Below are positions 1 through 6,094 of a stretch of DNA of 21,064 bases, in pieces; the stretch's first letter is position 1; each line of letters starts with the position of its first letter. The stretch lies in IMG/VR virus record IMGVR_UViG_3300017962_000154, positions 1 to 21,064 of that record. One strand, written 5' to 3'. Under the pieces are notes generated by a model. It saw only the letters and a list, made by a program, of their open reading frames with translations, ran no database searches and was not told where the DNA came from. A program made the position numbers and the translations under genes. Source of the DNA: a virus.

Positions 1-377
1 AATTTGCGAGCTTCCTTTTCCCAGGGCTGATCCCAGTACTCCATATTCTCACAATACTTGTTACTCTTCCAACGAGTAAGACTTGCATCCAGCTCGTCCA
101 GAGCAAATTGCTTGACGTGCACCATTTCATGGGCCAAATTTGCTAGCCAGTTACTGAAAAGACACAGATCAATTACAAAATGTCGCTTGTTCAAACACTC
201 CACTTCAGCAAAAGTGCCGCCGTGAATAGTGGATTTGTTATGTATTTGAACTTCTATAGTGGTACGCAATCTGCTGATACCCAGTTGCTGGGCAAAGTCT
301 TTAACAGCAGAACGAGTAAACTGTACTAGCTCAGGATTGAGCTGCCCGCCGTGTGGGCCAGTTACTGAAATTTGCAT
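1..377 (-). CDS. HExxH metallopeptidase-like protein (3' part outside window)
   Basis: An open reading frame starts at ATG 377 and runs off the left edge without a stop, giving 125 visible residues. Residues 83-87 read HEMVH, the HExxH zinc-binding signature of metallopeptidases, in the context LANLAHEMVHVKQ. A later segment PWEKEA (about 118-123) could supply a downstream glutamate ligand, as in gluzincin/SprT-like folds, but this is inference. No signal peptide or membrane segment is visible. The start is supported by AGAGG a few bases upstream and by a sigma70-like promoter at 408-436. Substrate and role are unknown; the C-terminus cannot be seen. Confidence 0.8.
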   Translation of the reverse strand, partial: MQISVTGPHGGQLNPELVQFTRSAVKDFAQQLGISRLRTTIEVQIHNKSTIHGGTFAEVECLNKRHFVIDLCLFSNWLANLAHEMVHVKQFALDELDASLTRWKSNKYCENMEYWDQPWEKEARK

Positions 378-407
378 GTATTTACCTCTGCTTTAACCTA
401 CATATAT

Positions 408-436
408 ATAGTACGATATTTTGCTGATTCTGTCAA
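408..436 (-). promoter_or_regulatory. sigma70-like promoter for the partial metallopeptidase gene
   Basis: On the minus strand, TTGACA (436-431) and TACTAT (413-408) are separated by 17 bases. The predicted transcript would start near 401, giving a leader of about 25 bases before ATG 377. The -35 box overlaps an 18-base inverted repeat (434-451, CAAGCA arms). Confidence 0.65.
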
Positions 437-451
437 GCATCTAAGTGCTTG
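434..451. repeat. inverted repeat overlapping a -35 box
   Basis: The sequence caagcatctaagtgcttg has perfect 6-base arms (434-439 and 446-451) around a 6-base loop. It lies downstream of tRNA-Trp and overlaps the -35 box of the promoter at 408-436. It could be an operator or a weak RNA hairpin after the tRNA; no T-run follows, so a classical terminator is not supported. Confidence 0.4.
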
Positions 452-475
452 ATTTCATTGAACAAATAAAAAATT

Positions 476-549
476 TGGCAGACGACCACGGATTCGAACC
501 GCGACTAAAACTTTTGGAGAGTTCCGTGCTACCGTTACACCAGTCGCCT
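476..549 (-). tRNA. tRNA-Trp (anticodon CCA)
   Basis: A full cloverleaf can be folded on the minus strand. The acceptor stem AGGCGAC pairs with GTCGTCT (one G-U), the D arm contains GGTA, and the anticodon stem GAACT/AGTTT encloses loop CTCCAAA with anticodon CCA. The variable loop has 4 bases and the T arm is CGCGG-TTCGAAT-CCGTG. Discriminator G and an encoded CCA end follow. It reads the TGG codon. It lies 9 bases after the stop of the 65-residue gene and is probably on the same transcript. Confidence 0.93.
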
Positions 550-558
550 GTAATTACT

Positions 559-756
559 TTATTGAGCTCTTTTGAACTCTTTTTTCAGAAACCACTTATT
601 CTTTTTAAAGTACTCTGCTTCATTAGGATACTTGTTAGTATCTCCCCAAGCATCACATTCAACCAAATGATTCTGATACATTGTACCACAAAAAGCTCTA
701 AATGCTGAATCTGGCCTTTGGAATAAATCTTCCGGGTTCAATATTGCGTCGTGCAT
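559..756 (-). CDS. hypothetical protein, 65 aa
   Basis: I do not recognise this small soluble protein. It is rich in aromatic residues (three Trp or Tyr and ten Phe or so in total) and has a basic C-terminal stretch FKKNKWFLKKEFKR. I place the start at ATG 756 because a strong ribosome binding site (GGAGG) lies 4-5 bases upstream; an in-frame ATG at 771 lies upstream of that site and would leave none of its own. A sigma70-like promoter at 779-806 drives it, and tRNA-Trp follows 9 bases after the stop, suggesting a shared transcript. Confidence 0.7.
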   Translation of the reverse strand: MHDAILNPEDLFQRPDSAFRAFCGTMYQNHLVECDAWGDTNKYPNEAEYFKKNKWFLKKEFKRAQ

Positions 757-778
757 GATTCCTCCTAACATTTATAAT

Positions 779-806
779 AGTATAACAAATTTCTGTCGGT
801 TGTCAA
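779..806 (-). promoter_or_regulatory. sigma70-like promoter for the 65-aa gene and tRNA-Trp
   Basis: Minus-strand TTGACA (806-801) and TATACT (784-779) are separated by 16 bases, followed by GGAGG and ATG 756. The -35 box directly abuts a late-promoter-like element on the opposite strand (807-814), so this is a compact divergent control region. Confidence 0.65.
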
Positions 807-814
807 CATAAATA
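807..814 (+). promoter_or_regulatory. T4-type late promoter-like element (CATAAATA)
   Basis: CATAAATA matches the T4-like late consensus TATAAATA at 7 of 8 positions, and the NATAAATA form reported for marine T4-like phages fully. With the T4 spacing (element at -13 to -6), transcription would start at 820, exactly the A of the lipoprotein ATG, predicting a leaderless mRNA. No ribosome binding site is seen before that ATG. Confidence 0.5.
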
Positions 815-819
815 TTGAT

Positions 820-1188
820 ATGAAATATAAAATATCTGCATTGTTATCAGCAATAACTCTCATGGTGGTTGTAGTAAGTTGTGGGGATTCAGGTCCAGGC
901 CGTACAATAGAGGGCTCACATAACTACGAAGATAAACCTTTCGAGATCACAGTTAAAGTATATCCAACTAAAATGGCATTAGAAAAGGCCGTTAGAGATA
1001 TGAACACTGAAAGTATCGAAGGATTTGCCGCATGGAAAGTATTAAAAAACGATCCAGAAACCATGACAGGGTGTACATTATATCTTAAGAAGCCCAGTGG
1101 TGTTCGAGATACCAGTGAGCTAACGACGTGGGGACACGAGCTCGCTCATTGCGTCTACGGCAGTTATCACCGCCCTGACGAACGTTAG
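820..1188 (+). CDS. putative lipoprotein with HExxH zinc motif
   Basis: This 122-residue protein is the only plus-strand gene seen. It begins with a lipoprotein signal: basic start MKYK, a hydrophobic core at about 5-19 and a lipobox VVSC with the acceptor cysteine at 21. Near the C-terminus WGHELAHCVYGSYH holds an HExxH motif (H106, E107, H110), with H117 or a later residue as possible third ligand. It would be secreted and lipid-anchored in the host envelope. Phage lipoproteins often act in superinfection exclusion or lysis, but nothing here proves either. There is no ribosome binding site; a late-promoter-like element lies at 807-814. It is convergent with the HNH gene, and their stops overlap by 3 bases. 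Confidence 0.85.
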   Translation: MKYKISALLSAITLMVVVVSCGDSGPGRTIEGSHNYEDKPFEITVKVYPTKMALEKAVRDMNTESIEGFAAWKVLKNDPETMTGCTLYLKKPSGVRDTSELTTWGHELAHCVYGSYHRPDER

Positions 1189-1688
1189 ATATAGTTGTGC
1201 CAACTAGGATGCTTAACAGTAAACGGTAGCGTCTTTCTGATGTTTACCAGATCGTAATAGTCAGGTCTATATGGCTTATTCTTGGGAGTAACCAGATGTG
1301 ATCCTTTTTTACTATTACATGGCATACATGCCGCCACAATATTTTCCCACTCTGTCTTTCCGCCTTTGCTGATTGGTACCACATGATCCATTGTTACTGT
1401 CTTGATTGTGAGATCTTGATTACAATATTGACATTCGAATCTGTCTCTGAGACCAACATTAAATTTGCCTAGCCTGGGACTTCTATTCTTTCTGATATAA
1501 TCTTTTACCATTATGACTGCTGGTACTCTGGTTTCCCAACTGGGCGAGCTTACTACCCAATCGTCATACCAATCCAAAACGTCCACTCTCTCCATCCAGA
1601 TATATTTAATTGCTTCTTGCCATCGTACTGCACTTAACGGTAAGATGCTTAAAGGACTGCCGTCCCTATTCAAAATTAATGTATCCAT
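1185..1688 (-). CDS. HNH endonuclease
   Basis: This 167-residue protein has a zinc-ribbon HNH domain in its C-terminal half: CQYC (86-89), TMDHVVPISKGG (99-110, with D101-H102), W114-E-N116 and CMPCN (121-125), the usual arrangement of bacterial and phage McrA-like HNH nucleases. The N-terminal 80 residues (LNRDGSPLSILPLSAVRW onward) resemble the standard N-terminal part of this widespread family. It would nick or cut DNA with a divalent metal. Its role could be homing, DNA processing or host DNA degradation. It overlaps the convergent lipoprotein stop and sits 2 bases after the stop of the gene upstream. Confidence 0.92.
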   Translation of the reverse strand: MDTLILNRDGSPLSILPLSAVRWQEAIKYIWMERVDVLDWYDDWVVSSPSWETRVPAVIMVKDYIRKNRSPRLGKFNVGLRDRFECQYCNQDLTIKTVTMDHVVPISKGGKTEWENIVAACMPCNSKKGSHLVTPKNKPYRPDYYDLVNIRKTLPFTVKHPSWHNYI

Positions 1689-1690
1689 TT

Positions 1691-2086
1691 TTAAATATAC
1701 TCTGTAAAACTAGTTAGGTTTCCGCCATTTAGTCTGTACCAGGCGGCATCGTTCTCATTAAAAAATGTAGCAACACGTTTCGATATATAATACGGCCATT
1801 TCATGTTTTTGTCAAGCCGTACAAATGCCTGATGTGTGGGCTTTTCTTCCACGGTATAACTATAAGAATCATAGTGCTTCTTTAACAGCGATACGCCCTG
1901 ATACGTAAGTCTCAGCCCATGATGCTCGTTATTCTTATATCTATAATTCTTAAAGGTTATTTGTAGAAGATCGCGGTCAGTGTGATTGGGTGTAGGTTGA
2001 TCCTGATTTAACTTTGCGAGTGTTGCTGTAAGATCTGGCTTGATCCGTTCTAGAATTAATAACTGTAAACAGGTACCTTCATCCAC
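1691..2086 (-). CDS. hypothetical protein, 131 aa (GTG start)
   Basis: I cannot assign a family. The central part (GLRLTYQGVSLLKKHYDSY, about 57-75) followed by a mixed alpha/beta stretch and RLDKNMKWPYYISKR has the feel of a winged-helix-like fold, but this is only an impression. The start is GTG 2086, 4 bases after the stop of the preceding gene, and no ribosome binding site is visible, so translation may rely on coupling. A late-promoter-like GATAAATA at 2092-2099 would place a transcript start exactly at this GTG. Confidence 0.72.
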   Translation of the reverse strand: MDEGTCLQLLILERIKPDLTATLAKLNQDQPTPNHTDRDLLQITFKNYRYKNNEHHGLRLTYQGVSLLKKHYDSYSYTVEEKPTHQAFVRLDKNMKWPYYISKRVATFFNENDAAWYRLNGGNLTSFTEYI

Positions 2087-2090
2087 ACAA

Positions 2091-2402
2091 TTATTTATCG
2101 CTGTCCACGATATCCGATTCCTGAACTACTTCGCCCGCATTTAATCTGACAACCTCAAACTTCTTAGTATCAAATAACTTGTTTAATCTTTCTGCAAGGT
2201 TAAAGGCATGGCCAGGATTTGAAAAAGAAACCTTTTTATACTTAGGGCCAGGATAACTGACTAGTATATTTAATATTCGTAGGTTGATAGGATCGCCTTC
2301 ATAGAAGACGCTATAGATCGCCTCTGCTTTGAGTACTTGTTCTGATTTGTATGTGTTTTTATTTACTGCTTCTAATAAAACAGTAGGCTTTGGTCTACTC
2401 AC
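2091..2402 (-). CDS. hypothetical protein, 103 aa (GTG start)
   Basis: A small soluble protein with no family I can name. It has a basic start (MSRPKP), a central beta-rich part and a charged C-terminus (residues 80-103, acidic). The GTG start at 2402 is supported by AGGAG 8 bases upstream and by a late-promoter-like element at 2434-2441, giving a leader of about 26 bases. Confidence 0.75.
   Translation of the reverse strand: MSRPKPTVLLEAVNKNTYKSEQVLKAEAIYSVFYEGDPINLRILNILVSYPGPKYKKVSFSNPGHAFNLAERLNKLFDTKKFEVVRLNAGEVVQESDIVDSDK
2092..2099 (-). promoter_or_regulatory. possible T4-type late promoter (GATAAATA)
   Basis: Minus-strand GATAAATA overlaps the stop region of the upstream gene. T4 late spacing puts the transcript start at 2086, the first base of the next gene's GTG codon. 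It may be chance, given the AT-rich DNA. Confidence 0.3.
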
Positions 2403-2433
2403 CTGTGTAACTCCTGTGTTTTCATTATAATAG

Positions 2434-2441
2434 TATTTATC
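2434..2441 (-). promoter_or_regulatory. T4-type late promoter (GATAAATACTATT context)
   Basis: Minus-strand GATAAATA followed by CTATT closely matches the extended T4 late consensus TATAAATACTATT. The predicted transcript starts near 2428, leaving room for the AGGAG ribosome binding site before GTG 2402. A TATAAT lies just downstream without a good -35 box. The 64-base gap 2403-2466 holds nothing else. Confidence 0.55.
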
Positions 2442-2466
2442 TTTTTTCGGAGTTTTATCAGTGTGT

Positions 2467-2724
2467 TTAATTAAATTTTACTTGTAAAATTACCTGTATT
2501 AGATCGTGTTTATTCTCAAAAGAAACGTAGCATTGTTGTCTTTCATACCAGTTATCGCGAGCGTAATCCATATCAGAATTTGGTATAAAATGCCAACCCC
2601 ATTTGCCTGTAACAATCGATTGTATTTGAGCTATACAACTAGCAGGTAATCCGTATGCATTTATACCATAACTGTGGGCAAACCGTTTGTTGTAGCCACA
2701 GTTTTCGGGAACCGTCCAATCCAC
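2467..2724 (-). CDS. hypothetical protein, 85 aa (GTG start)
   Basis: Unrecognised small protein rich in aromatic residues, with four cysteines (C9, C30, C65 and none clustered as a clear metal site apart from these). The GTG start directly follows the TAA stop of the upstream gene (TAAGTG), so translation is probably coupled; no ribosome binding site is clear. It is the last gene before the 64-base gap with the late promoter. Confidence 0.65.
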   Translation of the reverse strand: MDWTVPENCGYNKRFAHSYGINAYGLPASCIAQIQSIVTGKWGWHFIPNSDMDYARDNWYERQQCYVSFENKHDLIQVILQVKFN

Positions 2725-3231
2725 TTACTGATTATTGAGCTTTTTCATCTGCTGACGTGCTTCTAATTCAGAACGATATGGACCTGTGAATCCATATTTT
2801 GTTAACGTGCTGTATTTAGGACCACGAGCATGTTTCCAGCCCTTGTCAAAATTAATGCAGTAGTAACCTGCTGCATAATAGATTTTGCTACCTTCAATTT
2901 TAGTATATAGTGGAACATCAGGATTGTAGTCTGGATCGTTCTCATCAACCGCAAATGGCTCTTCATAATCCACTTCATATCCTTTGATGTAATAGGTACT
3001 TGGCTTTTGAATACTTTCTGTTATCTGCTCTTCAAATAACTTAACGTTACCAAAGTGCTCACAAACTGAGTCTTCGCCTTTAAATTTTACTAGCTCTTTG
3101 CCAGTAACATAAAAATAAGTTTCCTGAACATCTTTGTTTAAGATACCCAATTTATCTGGACCACGATGTACAAGCCATGCAACGTCAGAAATTTGTTGCA
3201 GCATTGCTTTATTAATATCATTCTTCGTCAT
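2725..3231 (-). CDS. hypothetical protein, 168 aa
   Basis: A soluble, acidic protein I cannot assign. It has an N-terminal helix-like part (1-30), a middle rich in Tyr, Glu and Asp (residues 75-115), and a C-terminal GFTGPYRSELEARQQMKKL segment (about 148-166) that resembles the short 'GPF.s..eA...' motif often seen at the end of small phage proteins. The start at ATG 3231 has AGGAGAG 5-6 bases upstream. It overlaps the preceding gene by 14 bases. Confidence 0.78.
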   Translation of the reverse strand: MTKNDINKAMLQQISDVAWLVHRGPDKLGILNKDVQETYFYVTGKELVKFKGEDSVCEHFGNVKLFEEQITESIQKPSTYYIKGYEVDYEEPFAVDENDPDYNPDVPLYTKIEGSKIYYAAGYYCINFDKGWKHARGPKYSTLTKYGFTGPYRSELEARQQMKKLNNQ

Positions 3232-3496
3232 AGTCTCTCCTGTGTGTACGTGTATACATTGGTTCGCGTTCTTTATTTATCCATGGTGGAACAGGCATTT
3301 TTGGATCACCCATAACTGGACGTCTAAACACTGTGTTGTCAACTCGTTCATAAATCCAGCAGTATTCTACTGGACCATTTTCCAATATCCACATTGCCTT
3401 TTCGGTGTCAGTCCAATCGTTATCGTCTTTCTTTTCCCTGAACTTATCGTCTAGTTCATGCCAATCTGAGTAGTCGTCGTTGTGTTTAAATTTCAT
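3218..3496 (-). CDS. hypothetical protein, 92 aa
   Basis: A very charged small protein (KFREKKDDNDW near 18-28) with several tryptophans and prolines and no membrane segment. No family recognised. ATG 3496 overlaps the stop of the gene upstream as ATGA, and its own 3' end overlaps the next gene by 14 bases, both typical of one phage operon. Confidence 0.7.
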   Translation of the reverse strand: MKFKHNDDYSDWHELDDKFREKKDDNDWTDTEKAMWILENGPVEYCWIYERVDNTVFRRPVMGDPKMPVPPWINKEREPMYTRTHRRDYDEE

Positions 3497-3720
3497 AATT
3501 TAACTATTAGTGCTACCAATATTGCTATTAGCAGTATGTTTGTCATAAAAATTTCTATTGCTAGAATTGTGTGATACCATATCCATCTTGTTTTGTAAGC
3601 ATTAGCGATAGTAACTTCTTCAGGATCTGTATCATCCTCCATCATATCAATTACTATCTTCTTTTCTTCTTTTTCTTTTATTAAATCCTCAGTTCCGAAT
3701 AATTTCTTTAACCATACCAT
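3493..3720 (-). CDS. small single-pass membrane protein, 75 aa
   Basis: The first 45 residues are charged and probably cytoplasmic. Residues 50-73 (after WIWYH, running to the end) form one hydrophobic helix. No family recognised. Its ATG shares one base with the stop of the exonuclease gene (TAATG), so translation is coupled to rnh. Confidence 0.7.
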   Translation of the reverse strand: MVWLKKLFGTEDLIKEKEEKKIVIDMMEDDTDPEEVTIANAYKTRWIWYHTILAIEIFMTNILLIAILVALIVKL

Positions 3721-4727
3721 TATACCATTTCCATTGTATTTTCCGTTATACCGGCATTTAAAATTGTACCCATTTCGTTTGCCTGGTCAGCCAGTCTGTT
3801 TAATCCATGTTTACCAGCAAACTTCATGAAGTGGATACCAACATTACTGATGTGTGGCTTCTGTACCGCTTCTAAAATAGTCTCAATACATACTCGCTTG
3901 ATATCATCAGGCTGTGCTGTAAGATCAATCAGTGTACGATTACGTTCATAATCTTCTCTTACTACATGCTCTACTTCATCATGGTCCACCCAACGTTGTA
4001 GCATAAAGTTATTGTAGTTGAAACCGCCACGTTTTCTGTCTTCAAATGCTTCTGCAATACCAACTTTGTTCTTGGTACCTTTCTTTCTGGCACCAGGGTA
4101 TGCACTAAACACATTGTCAGATGAATCACCACGTATACATTTCTCAAACAATACAAATTCAGGATCGCCCAGTGTCTTAGGCTTGCCTGTCTTTTTATCT
4201 ATAACAGGATTACCCTTCTTGTCAAACACACCTTCTAAAGTGATAGTTTGATCTTGTACACCGTTATATTGCTTTACGTTGGGTGCCATCAACTGATAAA
4301 AATCACTATCAGTGCTCAGGATAATGTGCTGATCATTTGGATGTGATTGTATCCACATAGCAATCAAATCATCTGCTTCTGCATTACCACACTTGATAAC
4401 ACTACAGTTAGTCTTATCGTTGAAGAAGTTCAGCATATCTTCATATGCTTCAAAGAAGATTTCATCATCTTCTATTTCTCGTGGTGTTCTTTTATCAGCA
4501 ATCACTTTGCGGTTTGCTTTGTAAGGAGCATAAAAGTCTTTACGCCAACTTCTACCCTCTAAACAAAATACCACATGATCTGCATCAAAGTCATTCCATG
4601 CCTTTTTAATACTATTAAACATGATGTGCATAGCCATGCCCACACGCATGTTAATGTCTTTTCCACCGCCTACATGTTTAGCACGGAAGAACAAGTTCAT
4701 TGTATCTACTAGCAAATAAGAAGCCAT
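3720..4727 (-). CDS. rnh: 5'-3' exonuclease / T4 RNase H-like flap nuclease
   Basis: This 335-residue protein belongs to the FEN/5'-3' exonuclease family and is closest in type to T4 RNase H (305 residues), which removes RNA primers and flaps during lagging-strand synthesis. Metal-binding acidic clusters are visible: D8 in YLLVDTMNLFF, the arch/helix part RKDFYAPYKANR (62-73), E117 and D119-D120 in AEADDLIA, D140 and D142 in STDSDFYQL, and D201 and D204 in IRGDSSDNV. A basic insertion (165-187) precedes the last cluster. I choose ATG 4727 (MASYLL) over a TTG 12 bases upstream because GGAAAG lies at the right distance. It begins 1 base after the stop of the cupin-like gene. Confidence 0.9.
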   Translation of the reverse strand: MASYLLVDTMNLFFRAKHVGGGKDINMRVGMAMHIMFNSIKKAWNDFDADHVVFCLEGRSWRKDFYAPYKANRKVIADKRTPREIEDDEIFFEAYEDMLNFFNDKTNCSVIKCGNAEADDLIAMWIQSHPNDQHIILSTDSDFYQLMAPNVKQYNGVQDQTITLEGVFDKKGNPVIDKKTGKPKTLGDPEFVLFEKCIRGDSSDNVFSAYPGARKKGTKNKVGIAEAFEDRKRGGFNYNNFMLQRWVDHDEVEHVVREDYERNRTLIDLTAQPDDIKRVCIETILEAVQKPHISNVGIHFMKFAGKHGLNRLADQANEMGTILNAGITENTMEMV

Positions 4728-4728
4728 A

Positions 4729-5034
4729 TTACTTTCCAAATGTTACAAACATTGCCTGGTATCCTGATGTAGGGCTAACAGAAACTTTTTCTCCTTTTAG
4801 CATAATACAATCACCTGACATTGTTTGCTGTACTTTATCCTCTGTTCTAATCTCTAGAACACCATTCACAACATAAATGCACATCTCTTTAGCATCGATG
4901 TCCACTTTTGTATTGTTCTGTATAGTATAACTTTTAATTGGCAGGTTGTCAAGTACAGAGTTCTGTGATATATTAACTCCATCCTTGTTTAAAATCTGCT
5001 TGTCACCTAGTTCGTATAAATTAAATTTAATCAT
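4729..5034 (-). CDS. small cupin-like protein, 101 aa
   Basis: The protein reads as a run of short beta strands: a central MCIYVVNGVLEIRT stretch, then a turn GDCIMLKGEKVSV (about 74-86) and a final strand QAMFVTFGK. That pattern suits a single-domain cupin, but the usual metal histidines are not seen, so binding or catalysis is uncertain. ATG 5034 overlaps the upstream stop as ATGA. It sits just before rnh. Confidence 0.65.
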   Translation of the reverse strand: MIKFNLYELGDKQILNKDGVNISQNSVLDNLPIKSYTIQNNTKVDIDAKEMCIYVVNGVLEIRTEDKVQQTMSGDCIMLKGEKVSVSPTSGYQAMFVTFGK

Positions 5035-5264
5035 TTCATATCATCCAATAAGTCGTCAAATGGAGAGCTATAGTCTGATTGTTTCTTTTCCAAATCAGCC
5101 TGTAAGTCTATTTTAAGATATTTGCTAAAATTAGACAAAAGATACCTAGCCATTTCTGGTGTTATATTATCCTGGATATGTTTGTCTATTACAGGTTGTA
5201 CTGAGTGAAGTAAATTACTCAGTGCCTGCAGACTGTCCTGGTGTATCTTGTCTCTTGACGACAT
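5031..5264 (-). CDS. hypothetical protein, 77 aa
   Basis: A mostly helical small protein ending in an acidic, hydrophobic tail FDDLLDDMK. I cannot name a family; the tail resembles short peptide-binding motifs but is not diagnostic. I place the start at ATG 5264 (MSSRDK), supported by GGGGAGAG upstream, rather than at an in-frame ATG 5288 without one. It overlaps the upstream gene by 50 bases in another frame. Confidence 0.68.
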   Translation of the reverse strand: MSSRDKIHQDSLQALSNLLHSVQPVIDKHIQDNITPEMARYLLSNFSKYLKIDLQADLEKKQSDYSSPFDDLLDDMK

Positions 5265-5664
5265 CTGTTCTCTCCCCTTGCAAACCATAATCTAAGTCTG
5301 CCCCTTCTTGCACTAATACAGTTCTGCATACTGCATTAAACCATTTGTTAACCACGTCTTCATCGCTAGCACCAGTGATACCAGCACTCTGCAACATCTT
5401 AACAAACTCTTCGTTCCAATCTAACTCAAAGTAACCTTGTGTAACGTTTTCAGGATCTACACCCATGTTTAACACTGACACCCAGGGTTCTTTATTAGCA
5501 TTTGCTTCTTTTTTGTTATATTTGTTGTTGATCTTTTCCTGTTCCAGTTTAAGATCATCACCATCAAACTCGTATTCTGCCTGTGCTAAATCGTAATCAC
5601 GGCCTTTTTTGCCCCAACTAGTTGGGTGCATTCTAAAAGGCACTGTTCTTTTAATCTTGCTCAT
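5215..5664 (-). CDS. conserved-looking phage protein, 149 aa
   Basis: The N-terminal part (KRTVPFRMHPTSWGKKGRDY, then LAQAEYEFDGDDL, 5-39) resembles a 'P..WG.kG..r..A.AEYe..G..L' pattern that I recall from uncharacterised marine phage proteins. The rest is acidic and helical, with no catalytic motif visible. The C-terminal ~17 residues are encoded in DNA shared with the next gene in a different frame. ATG 5664 overlaps the psiE-like stop by 14 bases. Confidence 0.78.
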   Translation of the reverse strand: MSKIKRTVPFRMHPTSWGKKGRDYDLAQAEYEFDGDDLKLEQEKINNKYNKKEANANKEPWVSVLNMGVDPENVTQGYFELDWNEEFVKMLQSAGITGASDEDVVNKWFNAVCRTVLVQEGADLDYGLQGERTDVVKRQDTPGQSAGTE

Positions 5665-6094
5665 CTTTCTTCTCTCTTAATAAAACTTTTTCTAGACTTA
5701 GTTTGTCCTTTAAACTTAGTATATATGCACTAACTGCCAACACAAAAATACCAGCACTCTCATATACAATAGCAACAGGATCTGTGCCTTTTGTTGTGAG
5801 CACAATCATTCTGGTTAATGCTGTGATAGCAATAATAATTGGCAATGTGACAGGGATCCTGTGATCCTTGTAGAAAGCACCAACCATACCCAGTATCTCA
5901 GCATAAATGAACAGCAGGAATAAATCTGCTAATGCCATTTTGCCCTGTGTGCTAAACATGCCCACAATGTCAAAGCCTGCGGCCCACACTGTGCCTGCTA
6001 CAATAAACAACAGCAGTGCTTTTTCGACATGTAATATACAACGGTGTACAAACTTCTTTAGTCCTTTTCCGTTTAACACTTCTAGTATCCTCAT
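5651..6094 (-). CDS. psiE: PsiE-like four-helix membrane protein
   Basis: This 147-residue protein has four hydrophobic helices (about 23-42, 55-74, 82-101, 107-127). The core ADLFLLFIYAEILGMVGAFY, then KDHRIPVTLPIIIAITALTR, matches the phosphate-starvation-inducible PsiE family: a '..lF.yfE....v..yf....hiP.r..iyI.ITAi.R.ii' pattern. Its length is near that of E. coli PsiE (about 136). PsiE is induced by low phosphate but its biochemical role is unknown. It would sit in the host inner membrane. ATG 6094 overlaps the queE stop as ATGA with AGGAAA upstream, so it is in the queE-folE operon. Confidence 0.82.
   Translation of the reverse strand: MRILEVLNGKGLKKFVHRCILHVEKALLLFIVAGTVWAAGFDIVGMFSTQGKMALADLFLLFIYAEILGMVGAFYKDHRIPVTLPIIIAITALTRMIVLTTKGTDPVAIVYESAGIFVLAVSAYILSLKDKLSLEKVLLREKKDEQD

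Noticed and set aside
445-708. 87-codon plus-strand frame
   Set aside because: It runs across the tRNA-Trp gene and the 65-aa gene in antisense, has no ribosome binding site, and its product has no protein-like pattern.
1185-1688. HNH gene as part of an intron or homing element
   Set aside because: No split gene or intron boundary is visible around it; it is recorded simply as an HNH endonuclease gene.
3279-3290. GATAAATA late-promoter-like match inside the 92-aa gene
   Set aside because: It lies in the middle of a coding sequence with no gene start at the expected distance.
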